Shown piece by piece: positions 33,524 to 42,738 of a stretch of 64,000 nt of DNA. The stretch is from the NCBI RefSeq assembly GCF_041206865.1, contig NZ_JBGEDP010000001.1, positions 4,774,001-4,838,000 of the forward strand. Reading direction: 5' to 3'. The notes below the pieces were generated by a model. That model had not been told where the DNA came from. It saw nothing but the letters and a program-made list of their open reading frames with translations, and did no database searches. The stretch is from Mycobacterium sp. HUMS_12744610 (GTDB lineage Bacteria > Actinomycetota > Actinomycetes > Mycobacteriales > Mycobacteriaceae). Position numbers and translations under genes: made by a program. How positions within the stretch are numbered: position 1 is the stretch's first letter; every line of letters starts with the position of its first letter.

Positions 33524-33694
33524 GTGTTCAGTGACCTTCCCCTGCTGCTCGCCGTGCCCCGCGCCGCTCAGCTGCTCGGCATCAGCCGGGCCGCAGCCTA
33601 TCGGTTGGTGGCCTCCGGCGAGCTGCCGGTTCGTCGGCTCGGCGGCCGCATCTACGTTGTGACCGACGGCCTGCGCGAACTGGTCGCATCGTGA
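33524..33694 (+). CDS. xis: Excisionase (Xis-type helix-turn-helix), about 56 aa
   Basis: LLLAVPRAAQLLGISRAAAY, then RLVASGELPVRRLGGRIYVV: the winged-helix DNA-binding domain of excisionases. The GTG at 33524 has GGAG 6 bases before it; the TTG at 33512, giving 60 aa, is an alternative start. The stop overlaps the integrase GTG (GTGA), the standard xis-int pairing. Expected to bend the attachment site and bias recombination to excision. Confidence 0.85.
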   Translation: MFSDLPLLLAVPRAAQLLGISRAAAYRLVASGELPVRRLGGRIYVVTDGLRELVAS

Positions 33695-35019
33695 AAGGCA
33701 CGGTGCTTCAGCGCGGTTCGGTGTGGTATTACAAGTTTCGCCTCCCCGAGCGTGACCCGTCGACCGGGCGGTATCCCTGGATCACCAAAGGAGGGTTCGA
33801 CACCGAGCGCGAGGCCTGGAAAGCCTGCCGAGACGCCATGCGCGACGCCGACCGCGGCCGAGTCGTCAAGCCGTCGACCCGCACGGTTGCGCAATTCCTC
33901 ACCGAATGGCTCGCCGCGGTCGAACCTGCACTCGACGCCACGACATGGCGCAGCTGGAGCGACTACGCGCGCACTTACGTCATCCCCCACATCGGCGCCG
34001 AGCGTCTGCAACGACTCGACGAACCCCAGCTACTCAGGCTCTACGCCAAGCTGCTCACAGAGGGCCGCGTTAAGCGCGACAACGACTCCGTGATGTACGC
34101 GTACTGGTCAGAACGCAACGCCGCTGGCAACCCGCCCACACCGCGGCAGCTGTCAGAAGCGTGCAATACAACGATCCACGCGGCCCGCACCGCCGTGCGG
34201 CGCTACCGGGCGGGCATTGTGCCCAGACCGGTTCCGCCGGGTCTGGCGCCGAAGACCGTCCGCAACGTCCATGCCTTCTTACACCGAGCACTCGTCGACG
34301 CCGTGGCGTGGAAATACATCACCGACAACCCGGCCAGCAACGTCAAGCCACCGCGCCGGCCGCGAACCCGCCGCACGGTGTGGAAGCCCGAGGAGATCCG
34401 GACCTTCCTCGCCTCAATCCGCGACGACCGCTTCGCGGCGCTGTTCTTGCTGGAACTGACCACCGGTATTCGACGCGGCCAGGTGTGCGGCCTGAAATGG
34501 TCCGACGTCGACCTGGACGCAGGCCAGATCACCGTGCACGACAATCGCGTGGTGGTTGGCGGGCGGGCGCTCGACAAAGCCGGTGGCAAGACCCGCAATG
34601 CGGACCAGACAATTTCCATCGACCGCGCCACCGTGGCGGCGCTACGCCGTTGGCGCCAGCTCCAAGACAGCGAACGCGAATTCTTCGGCGACGCCTACCA
34701 TCCCGGCGACTACCTGTTCACCTACCAGGACGGCCGGCCGCCACATCCCGACACGATCCGCCAGCGCTTCGACAGACTGGCGGCCGCGGCGGGCCTATCG
34801 CGCATCACCTTCCACGACCTGCGCCACTCCTACGCCACCGGCGCGCTGCGGGCTGGCATCAGCCCGAAAGTGATCAGTGAGCGCATCGGCCACGCCAATG
34901 TCGGGTTCTTCCTGGAGACCTACGCCCATGTCCTGGGAAACGACGACCGCGAGGCAGCGGAGCAGGCGGCCGAATTCCTGCTCGGCGACGCGTGGCAGAA
35001 CGGCGAAGGCTCGGGATGA
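33691..35019 (+). CDS. int: Tyrosine site-specific integrase of the island, 442 aa
   Basis: Phage-type integrase. N-terminal arm-binding domain (GTVLQRGSVWYYKFRLPE), SAM-like core-binding domain (TVAQFLTEWLAAVEPALD), then the catalytic domain with Arg 261 (TTGIRRGQ), HDLRHS (His 375, Arg 378), GHANVGFF and nucleophile Tyr 411 (TYAHVLG). All catalytic residues are present. Lying 2.5 kb from an initiator tRNA gene, with excisionase just before it, it is the likely enzyme for insertion at the tRNA 3' end. Confidence 0.92.
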   Translation: MKGTVLQRGSVWYYKFRLPERDPSTGRYPWITKGGFDTEREAWKACRDAMRDADRGRVVKPSTRTVAQFLTEWLAAVEPALDATTWRSWSDYARTYVIPHIGAERLQRLDEPQLLRLYAKLLTEGRVKRDNDSVMYAYWSERNAAGNPPTPRQLSEACNTTIHAARTAVRRYRAGIVPRPVPPGLAPKTVRNVHAFLHRALVDAVAWKYITDNPASNVKPPRRPRTRRTVWKPEEIRTFLASIRDDRFAALFLLELTTGIRRGQVCGLKWSDVDLDAGQITVHDNRVVVGGRALDKAGGKTRNADQTISIDRATVAALRRWRQLQDSEREFFGDAYHPGDYLFTYQDGRPPHPDTIRQRFDRLAAAAGLSRITFHDLRHSYATGALRAGISPKVISERIGHANVGFFLETYAHVLGNDDREAAEQAAEFLLGDAWQNGEGSG

Positions 35020-35043
35020 CTCCCCATCGCTGTGGACAGTTGC

Positions 35044-35063
35044 ATATAACTCTGGTGTTATAT
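35044..35063. promoter_or_regulatory. Operator-like palindrome before higB
   Basis: ATATAAC-TCTGGT-GTTATAT, a perfect 7+6+7 inverted repeat ending 5 bases before the higB ATG. The AT-rich arms can serve as -10 elements, so transcription may be nearly leaderless. The position fits autorepression by the XRE antitoxin. Confidence 0.6.
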
Positions 35064-35068
35064 TAACG

Positions 35069-35416
35069 ATGTCCTGGGTTGTGATCCTGCTCGAGGAGGT
35101 CGAAGCCTGGTACTTCTCGCTCGACGACGACGCGATGGCAGCGGTCACCGGAGCCGTCGACCTGCTAGAGCTGGAGGGACCAACCCTTGGCCGGCCGACG
35201 GTGGACAAGGTCAAGGGATCGAAGTTTCACAGCATGAAAGAGCTACGGCCAGCCGGCACCAGCATCCGGATTCTGTTCATCTTCGATCCGCGGCGTCAGG
35301 CGATCCTATTGCTCGGCGGCGACAAAGCGGGCAACTGGACAAGCTGGTACGACAAGAACATTCCGATAGCTGAGCGACGCTACGAGGACTGGCTCGCGAC
35401 TGAGGGAGGTGAATGA
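35069..35416 (+). CDS. higB: HigB-type toxin (RelE superfamily), 115 aa
   Basis: MSWVVILLEEVEAWYFSLDD, then VKGSKFHSMKELRPAGTSIR, ILFIFDPRRQAILLLGGDK and KNIPIAERRYEDWL: the phage-derived Gp49/HigB mRNA-interferase pattern, with the Arg-rich beta strand and the final helix. ATG at 35069 directly follows the palindrome. Its stop overlaps the antitoxin start (ATGA). Toxin-first order is normal for HigBA. Likely keeps the island in the population. Confidence 0.85.
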   Translation: MSWVVILLEEVEAWYFSLDDDAMAAVTGAVDLLELEGPTLGRPTVDKVKGSKFHSMKELRPAGTSIRILFIFDPRRQAILLLGGDKAGNWTSWYDKNIPIAERRYEDWLATEGGE

Positions 35417-35742
35417 GCATGGCACGCAACTGGCGTGATATCCGTGCCGACGCCATCGCGCAGGGGCGCCTGGACCCCGCCCGCGCCGATGCCGCGCGCA
35501 ACGAGATGCACGACGCCGTCCAGGCACAGCGCCTTGCCGACATACGCAAGGCGCATGGACATGCCCGCCAGGCCGACGTCGCCGCTTTGATGGGGGTGTC
35601 ACAGGCACGCGTGTCGAAGCTCGAAAGCGGCGACCTGTCGCACACCGAGCTAGGAACGCTGCAGTCGTATGTGGCCGCGCTGGGCGGAAGCCTGCGAGTT
35701 GTTGCGGAATTTGGCGAGAGCACGGTTGAGCTCACCGGGTAA
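35413..35742 (+). CDS. higA: HigA-type antitoxin (XRE HTH), 109 aa
   Basis: C-terminal XRE helix-turn-helix: GHARQADVAALMGVSQARVS, then KLESGDLSHTELGTLQSYVA and a beta extension (GGSLRVVAEFGESTVELTG). The N-terminal third is a helix suited to masking the toxin. An ATG at 35419 is an alternative start. Neutralises HigB and probably represses the operon through the palindrome at 35044-35063. Confidence 0.85.
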   Translation: MSMARNWRDIRADAIAQGRLDPARADAARNEMHDAVQAQRLADIRKAHGHARQADVAALMGVSQARVSKLESGDLSHTELGTLQSYVAALGGSLRVVAEFGESTVELTG

Positions 35743-35947
35743 TCCCGCGCAGATTCAACATGGTGAAAACCAGTACCGCATTGTCGGTTCAAGCCGTTAC
35801 CGTTTTCTCATAACCTTCGGCATGCCTTGGCCATGTACTGAACACACCCTCGACCGCCGTAATGGTGACTGGCGGCCTGCTGCATACTTCGACGCGGGCT
35901 GGGACTTAAACCCGATATTTGCCAACGCCCGTCGCGATTGGCTGTAA
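35743..35947 (+). pseudogene. Short unrecognised ORF remnant
   Basis: One frame stays open to a TAA at 35947 and reads YRFLITFGMPWPCTEHTLDR, then PAAYFDAGWDLNPIFANARR. It has balanced composition and no convincing start codon of its own. Either a decayed gene end or chance; no family recognised. Confidence 0.25.
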
Positions 35948-35959
35948 ACTGAAATCATC

Positions 35960-37252
35960 ATGGAACCTGGTCCGCCATTAACCGGCGCTGAACGAAGATG
36001 CGAGAGATGCAGCAAAACGCCCGAGCGGCCCCGCGCATATTGGCCAGAGGTCGCGGGTGGTGATCTTTATATAGGTGAAATCACTCAAGCCAGAATAAAT
36101 GCGCAACAGGTGCATTTACTGTGCAACCCTTGCTGGGCACGTATGTTGCAATGGAATGCGCAGCTGGGTTTCGATATTCATACTCACGCGTTTGCCGAGA
36201 CCTGCACGCCGAGGTGCCTGACGAAAAAGAACGGAAGGCTGACACAATTTGCCAGCCTGAGTGTAATAGACAGGCGGAGAGGTTTCGAACTCATAAAGGC
36301 AATCGATGGACAGCCGCGAGTCAACGGTACTCAAGCATTATTCGCATCCAGACTGACCTACTTCCGTGGAGGTGCGTACGCGAGACAGATGTACTACGAG
36401 TCTATCGCTGACCCCTCGGACGTAGCTCTGCAGTTAACACTTAAACAAAATCTTGGGCGCCTCGGAGTGCCATATCATATGCGCGACTCCCACCTTATGG
36501 TCGTCGAGTGGTTTGAGGCGTCATATGAAGCGCCGGGCGGAATCATCCGATTGCCGGCCCAGGGCGAAAGTTCAATCGGACTTCACGCAATCCCGGTCTA
36601 CGGCTACAACCCAGAAACTGAAACTTTTAGCTTCTGGAACTCGTGGGGATCGGGCTGGGGTGATCGTGGCTACGGGACAATGCCGCTGGATTATGTGCGG
36701 CGCTATCATCATGAAACATTTGTTACACGCCATGCCCGGTGGGGACCATCGCCAGCCAAGTTGGACCGCATGAATAATGCTGTCGACAACGAGAAGGAAA
36801 TTCGGAGACTGTGGATTATTGAGAATCCGCGTTTTGGGGAAATCATTCGAGGTAAGGCTCGCAAGGTGGTGATCATTTATTACTACACAATGTCGCCCAT
36901 GTCGGCTTTTCCTGTGTCGTGCATCGAATTAAAGAATGGGTTCGGGCTACGCATAGGATGGCTATTTTTACGGCATTGTTCAGGCGCAACAAACTACAGT
37001 GAGATAACGGAACTATATGTGTGGCCCATCTACCGGCGGATGCACTTGGGCACTTCGCTGGAGGGCCTAGCGGTCGAAGAAGCGCGAAGCCACGGTAGCT
37101 CCGAGATCCGGCTGCTAATGAATGAAGCTGATTGCATCATTGGACCTCCCCGAGCTGCGGGACGAGAGTTTGCGCAGACATGTGGCTATGACTTGCGGTG
37201 GAGGACCACCCAAGCGCCAAGAGCCCGCATGACCGGCGTCAAGTCAGTCTGA
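35960..37252 (+). CDS. Zinc-ribbon, papain-like and GNAT-like domain protein, 430 aa
   Basis: Three parts are visible. Residues 1-65 have Cys 14/17 and Cys 55/58 (CERC and CNPC), a probable zinc ribbon. The middle part ends in GLHAIPVYGYNPETETF then SFWNSWGSGWGDRGYG, the His (209) and Asn (227) half of a papain-like (C1) peptidase; the Cys helix expected before it is not evident. From about 300 comes an acetyltransferase-like region with ITELYVWPIYRRMHLGTSLE, the GNAT CoA-loop pattern. The DNA is more AT-rich than its neighbours, indicating transfer. It is the last island gene before the tRNA. I know no family with this order; function unknown. Confidence 0.6.
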   Translation: MEPGPPLTGAERRCERCSKTPERPRAYWPEVAGGDLYIGEITQARINAQQVHLLCNPCWARMLQWNAQLGFDIHTHAFAETCTPRCLTKKNGRLTQFASLSVIDRRRGFELIKAIDGQPRVNGTQALFASRLTYFRGGAYARQMYYESIADPSDVALQLTLKQNLGRLGVPYHMRDSHLMVVEWFEASYEAPGGIIRLPAQGESSIGLHAIPVYGYNPETETFSFWNSWGSGWGDRGYGTMPLDYVRRYHHETFVTRHARWGPSPAKLDRMNNAVDNEKEIRRLWIIENPRFGEIIRGKARKVVIIYYYTMSPMSAFPVSCIELKNGFGLRIGWLFLRHCSGATNYSEITELYVWPIYRRMHLGTSLEGLAVEEARSHGSSEIRLLMNEADCIIGPPRAAGREFAQTCGYDLRWRTTQAPRARMTGVKSV

Positions 37253-37466
37253 TGGCAGAAGCTCCGTCGACAAGCGCCCGCGGTCCGGCCAATTGGCGCC
37301 ACCGGGCCCGCCGTACATCGGCGCCGGTCCAGCGGGAACGCATCCACGTAAACACTCGGCGACCAGCACGGCGCGCGCCGCGTACCGATGTCCTCGACAT
37401 CGTTCCCAACGGAATCGCGCAGTCGTTAGCTTTGCGAATGTTCCCAAAAGTGTTCCCATCGGGCAT

Positions 37467-37500
37467 GAAAATGGCCCCCGGAGAAGTCTCCGGGAGCCAT
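37467..37500 (-). terminator. Rho-independent terminator after tRNA-Met
   Basis: The stem ATGGCCCCCGGAGA / TCTCCGGGAGCCAT (37471-37500, one mismatch) is followed on the minus strand by TTTT, 9 bases beyond the tRNA 3' end. Just outside it, TTCCC repeats (about 37441 and 37453) may be integrase arm sites. Confidence 0.75.
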
Positions 37501-37509
37501 TTCACCTGG

Positions 37510-37583
37510 TAGCGGGGACAGGATTCGAACCTGCGACCTCTGGGTTATGAGCCCAGCGAGCTACCGAGCTGCTCCACCCCGCG
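37510..37583 (-). tRNA. Initiator tRNA-Met (anticodon CAU), island attachment site
   Basis: On the minus strand a full cloverleaf of 74 nt: acceptor CGCGGGG pairing with CCCCGC, D-arm GAGCAGCTCGGTAGCTC, anticodon stem GGG/CCC around CTCATAA, and T-arm GGTTCGAATCC. The three G:C pairs of the anticodon stem and the unpaired first acceptor position identify the initiator. Its 3' half faces the island, the usual tRNA-end target of tyrosine integrases. The island supplies the sequence downstream of the 3' end. Confidence 0.93.
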
Positions 37584-37774
37584 TTGGTGAATGCAAGGTT
37601 ACCGAACGCGTGTCACTGCCGCCAAATCGCCAGGCGCGAACGCCGGGGCGGCGGGCACCCGGGTCGCGTGGCCTGGCGTCGCGGCTCGCTCGGCGGCGCG
37701 TCACAGGCGGCACCTCGGCGGCGCGCTCACCGATCACGAGAGCCGGCGACACCGGGCTGCTGCAACGCGAGCCG

Positions 37775-38417
37775 CTACTCCGGCCAGGAGTTGCGCAGGA
37801 TGGTCTCGACGAAGTCCTCGCGCACGAACGCGGGATCGAAGTGCGCCAGGACGTCGGCGTTGACGGTGCCGAAGGTGCTGTGCGGGCGATGCTTCATGCC
37901 GTCGTTGAAGGCACCGACGATGCGCCGCTTGAAGTTCGGGCGTGGATGTGCGGCGGTGACCGCGTCGAGAGCGTCCGGGGACAGGTCGTCGCGGCCGATG
38001 CCCAGCACGTCGGTTTCGACCCCGGCTGTCACCAAGGCGATCTCGGGCCCCATGAACTCCGGGATGCCGGGACTCGGGTGTAAGGCGATGCTCAGCCAGA
38101 CCTTGTCGGCGTCGGCCTTGTCGATGCCGCGCTCCAGCAGAAAGTCCCGGGCCGCGTTGGCGCCGTCCACCTCGAACCGCAACGTGGATCCGCGGTACCC
38201 CGCGGTCAGGCCCAGGTCGTGAAACATCGCCCCCACGTAGAGCAACTCCAGGTCCGGGTGCAGCCCGCGGCGAAGCCCCTGCAGCGCCCCGAACAGGAAC
38301 ACCCGCCGGGAATGGTCGAACAGCAGGTCGTCCTCGGCGGCGCGGACGAAGTCGGTGACGTCACGGGGTGTCGGGCACGGCGACGCCGGCAATGGTTTCG
38401 GCCGCCCGGATGGCCAT
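37775..38417 (-). pseudogene. HD-domain phosphohydrolase-like gene with a frameshift
   Basis: Start ATG at 38417 with AAGGAG 8 bases upstream reads MAIRAAETIAGVAVPDTP and then hits TGA (38363-38361). In the next frame the protein continues RDVTDFVRAAEDDLLFDHSR, LLYVGAMFHDLGLTAGYRGS (HD motif) to ETILRNSWPE at 37775. A small deletion near 38363 explains the break. Apart from it the HD protein (about 210 aa) is complete. Sequencing error remains possible. Substrate unknown. Confidence 0.75.
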
Positions 38418-38555
38418 GATCGGATCTCCTTCGGTTCGCGTGCGATCAGTGTGCCGCGCACCGCGCCGATCCGGCCCCGGCCATTGAGCCGTCCACCCCA
38501 CAGATTGCGACACGACCGTCTTGTGCCGGCTTGGCCGAGGCGACACGATGAGCGG

Positions 38556-39510
38556 GTGGCGGATGCCGACACGATCCCCCGGGTGGTGGTGGTCGTCGTC
38601 GTCGACGGCGTCAAGCTGCTCGACGCGGTGGGCCCGGCCGAGGTGTTCGCCGAGGCCAACCGGTTCGGGCGCGGTACTCGCTGCAGATCGTCTCCGTCGA
38701 CGGCCGCGACGTGCGAACCTCGATCGGCACGAAACTCTATGTCACCGGCGATGTTTCGTCGATCGAGGCGGCCGACGCCGTCGTCGTGGCGGGCAGCGAC
38801 GAACTGATCTCCCATCCGATCGACCCCGCGCTGGTGCAGGCGCTGCGCGAGCGGACGCGGCGGCTCGCGTCGGTGTGCACGGGCTCGTTCGTCCTGGCGC
38901 AGGCGGGGCTGCTGGACGGCAAGCGCGCCACCACGCACTGGCGCCACACCGCACGCATGGCGCGCGCGTTCCCCGAGGTGGGGGTGGAACCCGACGCGAT
39001 CTTCGTCCGCGACGGCGACGTCTTCACCTCGGCGGGCGTGTCGTCGGGCATCGACGCCTGGCCCTGGCGCTGGTCGAGATGGACCACGGCACCGAGCTGG
39101 TCCGCTCGGTGGCGCGGTCGCTGGTGGTGTACCTCAAACGCACCGGCGGGCAATCACAATTCTCCGTCCTGGTCGAGGCGGACCCGCCGCCGGGGTCCGC
39201 GCTGCGGGCGGTGACCGATGCGATCACCGCCGACCCCGGCGCCGACCACAGTGTGGGCAAGCTCGCATCCCGGGCCAACCTGAGCACCCGGCAGTTCCAG
39301 TCCGAGCTCGGCATGACCCCGGCCCGCTACGTCGAATGGGTGCGCATCGACATCGCCTGCGCGGCAATGGAATCCGGCCGCAGCGTCACCGAGACCGCCC
39401 GCATGGGCGGCTTCGGCAGCACCGAAACCTTGCGGCGCGTTTTCCTCAGCCACCTGGGCATCAGCCCGAAGGCCTACCGCGACGGGTTCCGCACCGCGGC
39501 GCGCAGCTGA
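38556..39510 (+). pseudogene. GlxA-type regulator (DJ-1/PfpI-like plus AraC HTH) with two frameshifts
   Basis: Three consecutive frames make one regulator. GTG 38556 gives PRVVVVVVVDGVKLLDAVGP and AEVFAEANRFG. From about 38672 the next frame gives RYSLQIVSVDGRDVRTSIGT up to RRLASVCTGSFVLAQAGLLD, with the nucleophile-elbow Cys of the amidase-like domain, and GVSSGIDA. From about 39058 a third frame gives ALALVEMDHGTELVRSVARS and the AraC HTH (LSTRQFQSELGMTPARYVEW, ETLRRVFLSHLGISPKAYR). Two indels, near 38668 and 39056, break it. It probably once regulated a neighbour; divergent from the HD gene. Confidence 0.78.
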
Positions 39511-39589
39511 CGACGGCGTGGTCCGCGGCTACCGGCTGCCGGAGGACATGCAGCTCAACGGGCGTTCCCGCAACTGCCTGCCCTGGGAC

Positions 39590-42583
39590 CTATTTGGCGT
39601 TGTTGTACTTGGTGATCGCGTCGTCGAGGCGCTGCAGCGCCGCGCCATAGGCGGCGAAGTCACCCTTCTTCTGGGCGTCCTTGACCGCGCTGAGCGCCGT
39701 CTGGATGTCCTGCAGGGCGGCAGCCTTCGCCGGGGACAGGGCCACCGACCCGTCCGGGGCCGGCGGCACCGCCTGCGGCGGCGAGGGGGCCGAACCCGGC
39801 GACCCGGGCGTCCCCGCCGGGGCCGGCTGACTTGCGGGAGGGCTTGCGGCGCCGCCGTTTTCGGTGGGCTGTATCCCAGTCGCGGCCGCGGCCGCACCGG
39901 GTCCGAACAATCCGGTCAGCGCATCGCCGACCGTGGGGCCGTAGCCGATCTTGTCGTTGTACATCATCGCCACCCGGATGAGTCGCGGGTACGACGAGGC
40001 GGCGTCGCTGGCGCCCGGCGATGCGTAGACCGGTTCGACGTACATCAGCCCGCCCTGGCCGATCGGCAGCGTCAACAGGTTGCCCCAGCGGATCCGGTTC
40101 TGGTTGTCGCGCCCGATCACGCCGAGGTCCTGGGACACCACCGGGTCGGTAGTGATCGCGTTGTTGGCCAGCTTGGGTCCGTTGACCTGCCCGGGGATGG
40201 TCAGCACCGTGATCTTGCCGTAGGTGGCGGGGTCGGAGCTGGCGCTGATGTAGGCCGCCAGATAATCGCGCTTGAACCGGTTCATCGCGCTCGTCAACTG
40301 GTATGACGCCGAATTATCGTTCTTGGCAATATTTTTCGCAACGATGTAGAACGGCGGCTGGTAGCTGCTGGCGGTGGGGTTCGGATCCAGCGGCACATCC
40401 CAGAAATCCGAGGTGGAGAAGAACGTCACGGGGTCGTTGACGTGGTACTTGGCCAGCAGCATGCGCTGCACCTTGAAGAGGTCCTCGGGGTAGCGCAGGT
40501 GGTCGGCGAGCTCGGGGGTGATCTCGCTCTTGGGCTTGACGGTGCCGGGAAACACCCGCATCCAGGCCTTGAGCACCGGGTCGTTCTCGTCGTGCTGGTA
40601 CAGCGTGACGGTGCCGTCGTAGGCATCGACGGTGGCCTTCACCGAGTTCCGGATGTAGGAGACCTGCTTGTCGGGTCCGAGTCGGTTGAACGCCACCTCG
40701 TTGGAGTCGGCGGTGGCCGACTCCAACGAGGTGAGCTGAGAGTACGGGTAGTTGTCCAGCGTGGTGTAGCCGTCGATGATCCACACCAGCCGCTTGTTGA
40801 CCACCGCCGGGTACACCGCGCTGTCGGTGGTCAGCCACGGCGCCACCGCCTCGACGCGTGCCGCCGGGTCGCGGTTGAACAGGATTTTGCTGTTGGAGCC
40901 GATCACATTGGAGAACAAGAAGTTCCGCTCGGCGAACTTGGCGGCGAACACGCTGCGGGAAAGCCAGCTGCCGATCGGCACTCCGCCGAGGCCGGTGTAG
41001 GTGTAGTTCTTGGTCTCGTTACTGGTCTCGTAGTCGTATTCGCGGTCCGCCCCGTTGCGACCGACGATCGCGTAGTCGGCGGACGTGTTGGCGATCACCG
41101 GTCCGAAGTAGATGCGCGGCTGGTCCAGCGGGGCGGGCCCGTCGGATATCACGGCGCCGTTGGCGCCGACGACGTTGACCAGGAACTCCGGGTAGCCACC
41201 GTTCTGGTTGGGGTCGTTGGCGATGCCGCGCACCGTGTTGGCCGGCGAGGCGATGAACCCGTTGCCGTGGGTGTAGACGGTGTGCCGGTTGATCCAGTCC
41301 CGCTGGTTGTCGATCAGCCGGTCCGGGTTGAGCTCCCGGGCCGCGACCACATAGTCGCGCAGCGCGCCGGTGTGGTCGATGTAGCGGTCGACGGACAGCT
41401 GGTCGGGAAAGTAGTAGAAGTTCTTGCCCTGCTCGAACTGGGTGAACGCGGGGCTGACGATCGTGGGATCCAGAAGCCGGATGTTCGACGTGGTCGCGCG
41501 GTCGGAGGCGACCTGCTGGGCGGTGGCCCTGGCGTCGCCGGAGTAGTTGCGGTACGTCACGACATCGGAGGTCAGGCCGTACGCCTGGCGCGTCGCGGTG
41601 ATGCTGCGGCTGATGTACTCGCTTTCCTTCTGCGCCGCATTGGGTCGGACGCTGATCTGCTCGACGATCAACGGCCAACCGGCACCCACGATCAACGACG
41701 ACAGCAGCAACAACACCAGGCCGATGGCCGGAATGCGCAAGTCCCGGAACGTGATCGCGGAGAACACCGCGGCGGCGCAGATCAGCGCGATCGCCATCAG
41801 GATCAGCTTCGCCGGCAGCACGGCGTTGATGTCGGTGTAGCCGGCACCGGTGAACGGCTTACCGCCGCGGGTGTGCGACAGCAACTCGTAGCGATCCAGC
41901 CAGTACGCGACGGCCTTGAGCAACACCAGCGTCCCGACCAGGCTGACCAACTGGATGCGCGCCGAGCGGCTCAGCGCGCCGCTGCGGCCCGACAGCCGGA
42001 TCCCGCCGAACAGGTAATGCACCAGCACGTTCGCCACGAACGCCAGGAACACCGCGACGAACAGGTAGCTGAGCACCAGCCGGTAGAACGGCAGTTCGAA
42101 CGCGTAGAAGCCGAGGTCCTTGCCGAACTGCGGGTCCCTGATGCCGAAGTCGCCGCCGTGCAGGAACAGCTGGATGCGCACCCAGTAGCTCTGCGCGACG
42201 ATGCCGGCCAGCAGCCCGATCGCGACGGGCACCCCGATGCCGACCAGGCGCAGCCGGGACACCACCACGGTGCGGTAGCGCGCCACCGGGTCGCCCTCGT
42301 TGCTCGGGACGAACACCGGGCGGGTCCGGTAGGCCAGCGCCAGCCCGCCGAACACGATGCCACCAACGAGCAGACTGGCGACGAGGAACACCACCAGGCG
42401 GGTGACCAGCACGGTGGAAAACACCGAACGGTAGCCCAGCTCGCCGAACCACAGCCAGTCGACGTACGCGTCGATCAGTCGCGGGCCCGCGAGCAGCAGG
42501 GCGATCACGCCCAGAGCGATCATGATCAGAATCCGGCTGCGCCGGGTCAGCTTCGGCATTCTTGCGGTGGGCCGCATCCCCAC
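39590..42583 (-). CDS. UPF0182 family membrane protein (Rv3193c orthologue), 997 aa
   Basis: Starts (GTG 42583) [17 protein letters not shown], then about seven hydrophobic segments in the first 320 residues ([20 protein letters not shown] and others), followed by a large extracytoplasmic domain ([40 protein letters not shown]). The tail is Pro/Ala-rich with a short helical end. Matches M. tuberculosis Rv3193c closely from memory. Function unestablished. Convergent with the GlxA-like pseudogene. Confidence 0.93.
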   Translation of the reverse strand: MGMRPTARMPKLTRRSRILIMIALGVIALLLAGPRLIDAYVDWLWFGELGYRSVFSTVLVTRLVVFLVASLLVGGIVFGGLALAYRTRPVFVPSNEGDPVARYRTVVVSRLRLVGIGVPVAIGLLAGIVAQSYWVRIQLFLHGGDFGIRDPQFGKDLGFYAFELPFYRLVLSYLFVAVFLAFVANVLVHYLFGGIRLSGRSGALSRSARIQLVSLVGTLVLLKAVAYWLDRYELLSHTRGGKPFTGAGYTDINAVLPAKLILMAIALICAAAVFSAITFRDLRIPAIGLVLLLLSSLIVGAGWPLIVEQISVRPNAAQKESEYISRSITATRQAYGLTSDVVTYRNYSGDARATAQQVASDRATTSNIRLLDPTIVSPAFTQFEQGKNFYYFPDQLSVDRYIDHTGALRDYVVAARELNPDRLIDNQRDWINRHTVYTHGNGFIASPANTVRGIANDPNQNGGYPEFLVNVVGANGAVISDGPAPLDQPRIYFGPVIANTSADYAIVGRNGADREYDYETSNETKNYTYTGLGGVPIGSWLSRSVFAAKFAERNFLFSNVIGSNSKILFNRDPAARVEAVAPWLTTDSAVYPAVVNKRLVWIIDGYTTLDNYPYSQLTSLESATADSNEVAFNRLGPDKQVSYIRNSVKATVDAYDGTVTLYQHDENDPVLKAWMRVFPGTVKPKSEITPELADHLRYPEDLFKVQRMLLAKYHVNDPVTFFSTSDFWDVPLDPNPTASSYQPPFYIVAKNIAKNDNSASYQLTSAMNRFKRDYLAAYISASSDPATYGKITVLTIPGQVNGPKLANNAITTDPVVSQDLGVIGRDNQNRIRWGNLLTLPIGQGGLMYVEPVYASPGASDAASSYPRLIRVAMMYNDKIGYGPTVGDALTGLFGPGAAAAATGIQPTENGGAASPPASQPAPAGTPGSPGSAPSPPQAVPPAPDGSVALSPAKAAALQDIQTALSAVKDAQKKGDFAAYGAALQRLDDAITKYNNAK

Positions 42584-42738
42584 TGGCTACGCTCCTGATC
42601 GACTCGGCCGGCGGGTGGCCGACCCCATCCCGCTTGGACAGTTCCTGGCAGTTAGCTGTGTTTCCACGGATTTGTCTAGACGGTCACAACTGTACGCACC
42701 TGCACTTCCGCGCGGCCCGCGTCGTCGGGGGCTGCCCG

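Noticed and set aside
40442..42598. 718-codon plus-strand open frame
   Set aside because: Antisense shadow of the UPF0182 gene; composition dominated by Gly, Arg, Val and Asp as expected from the reverse of a GC-rich gene.
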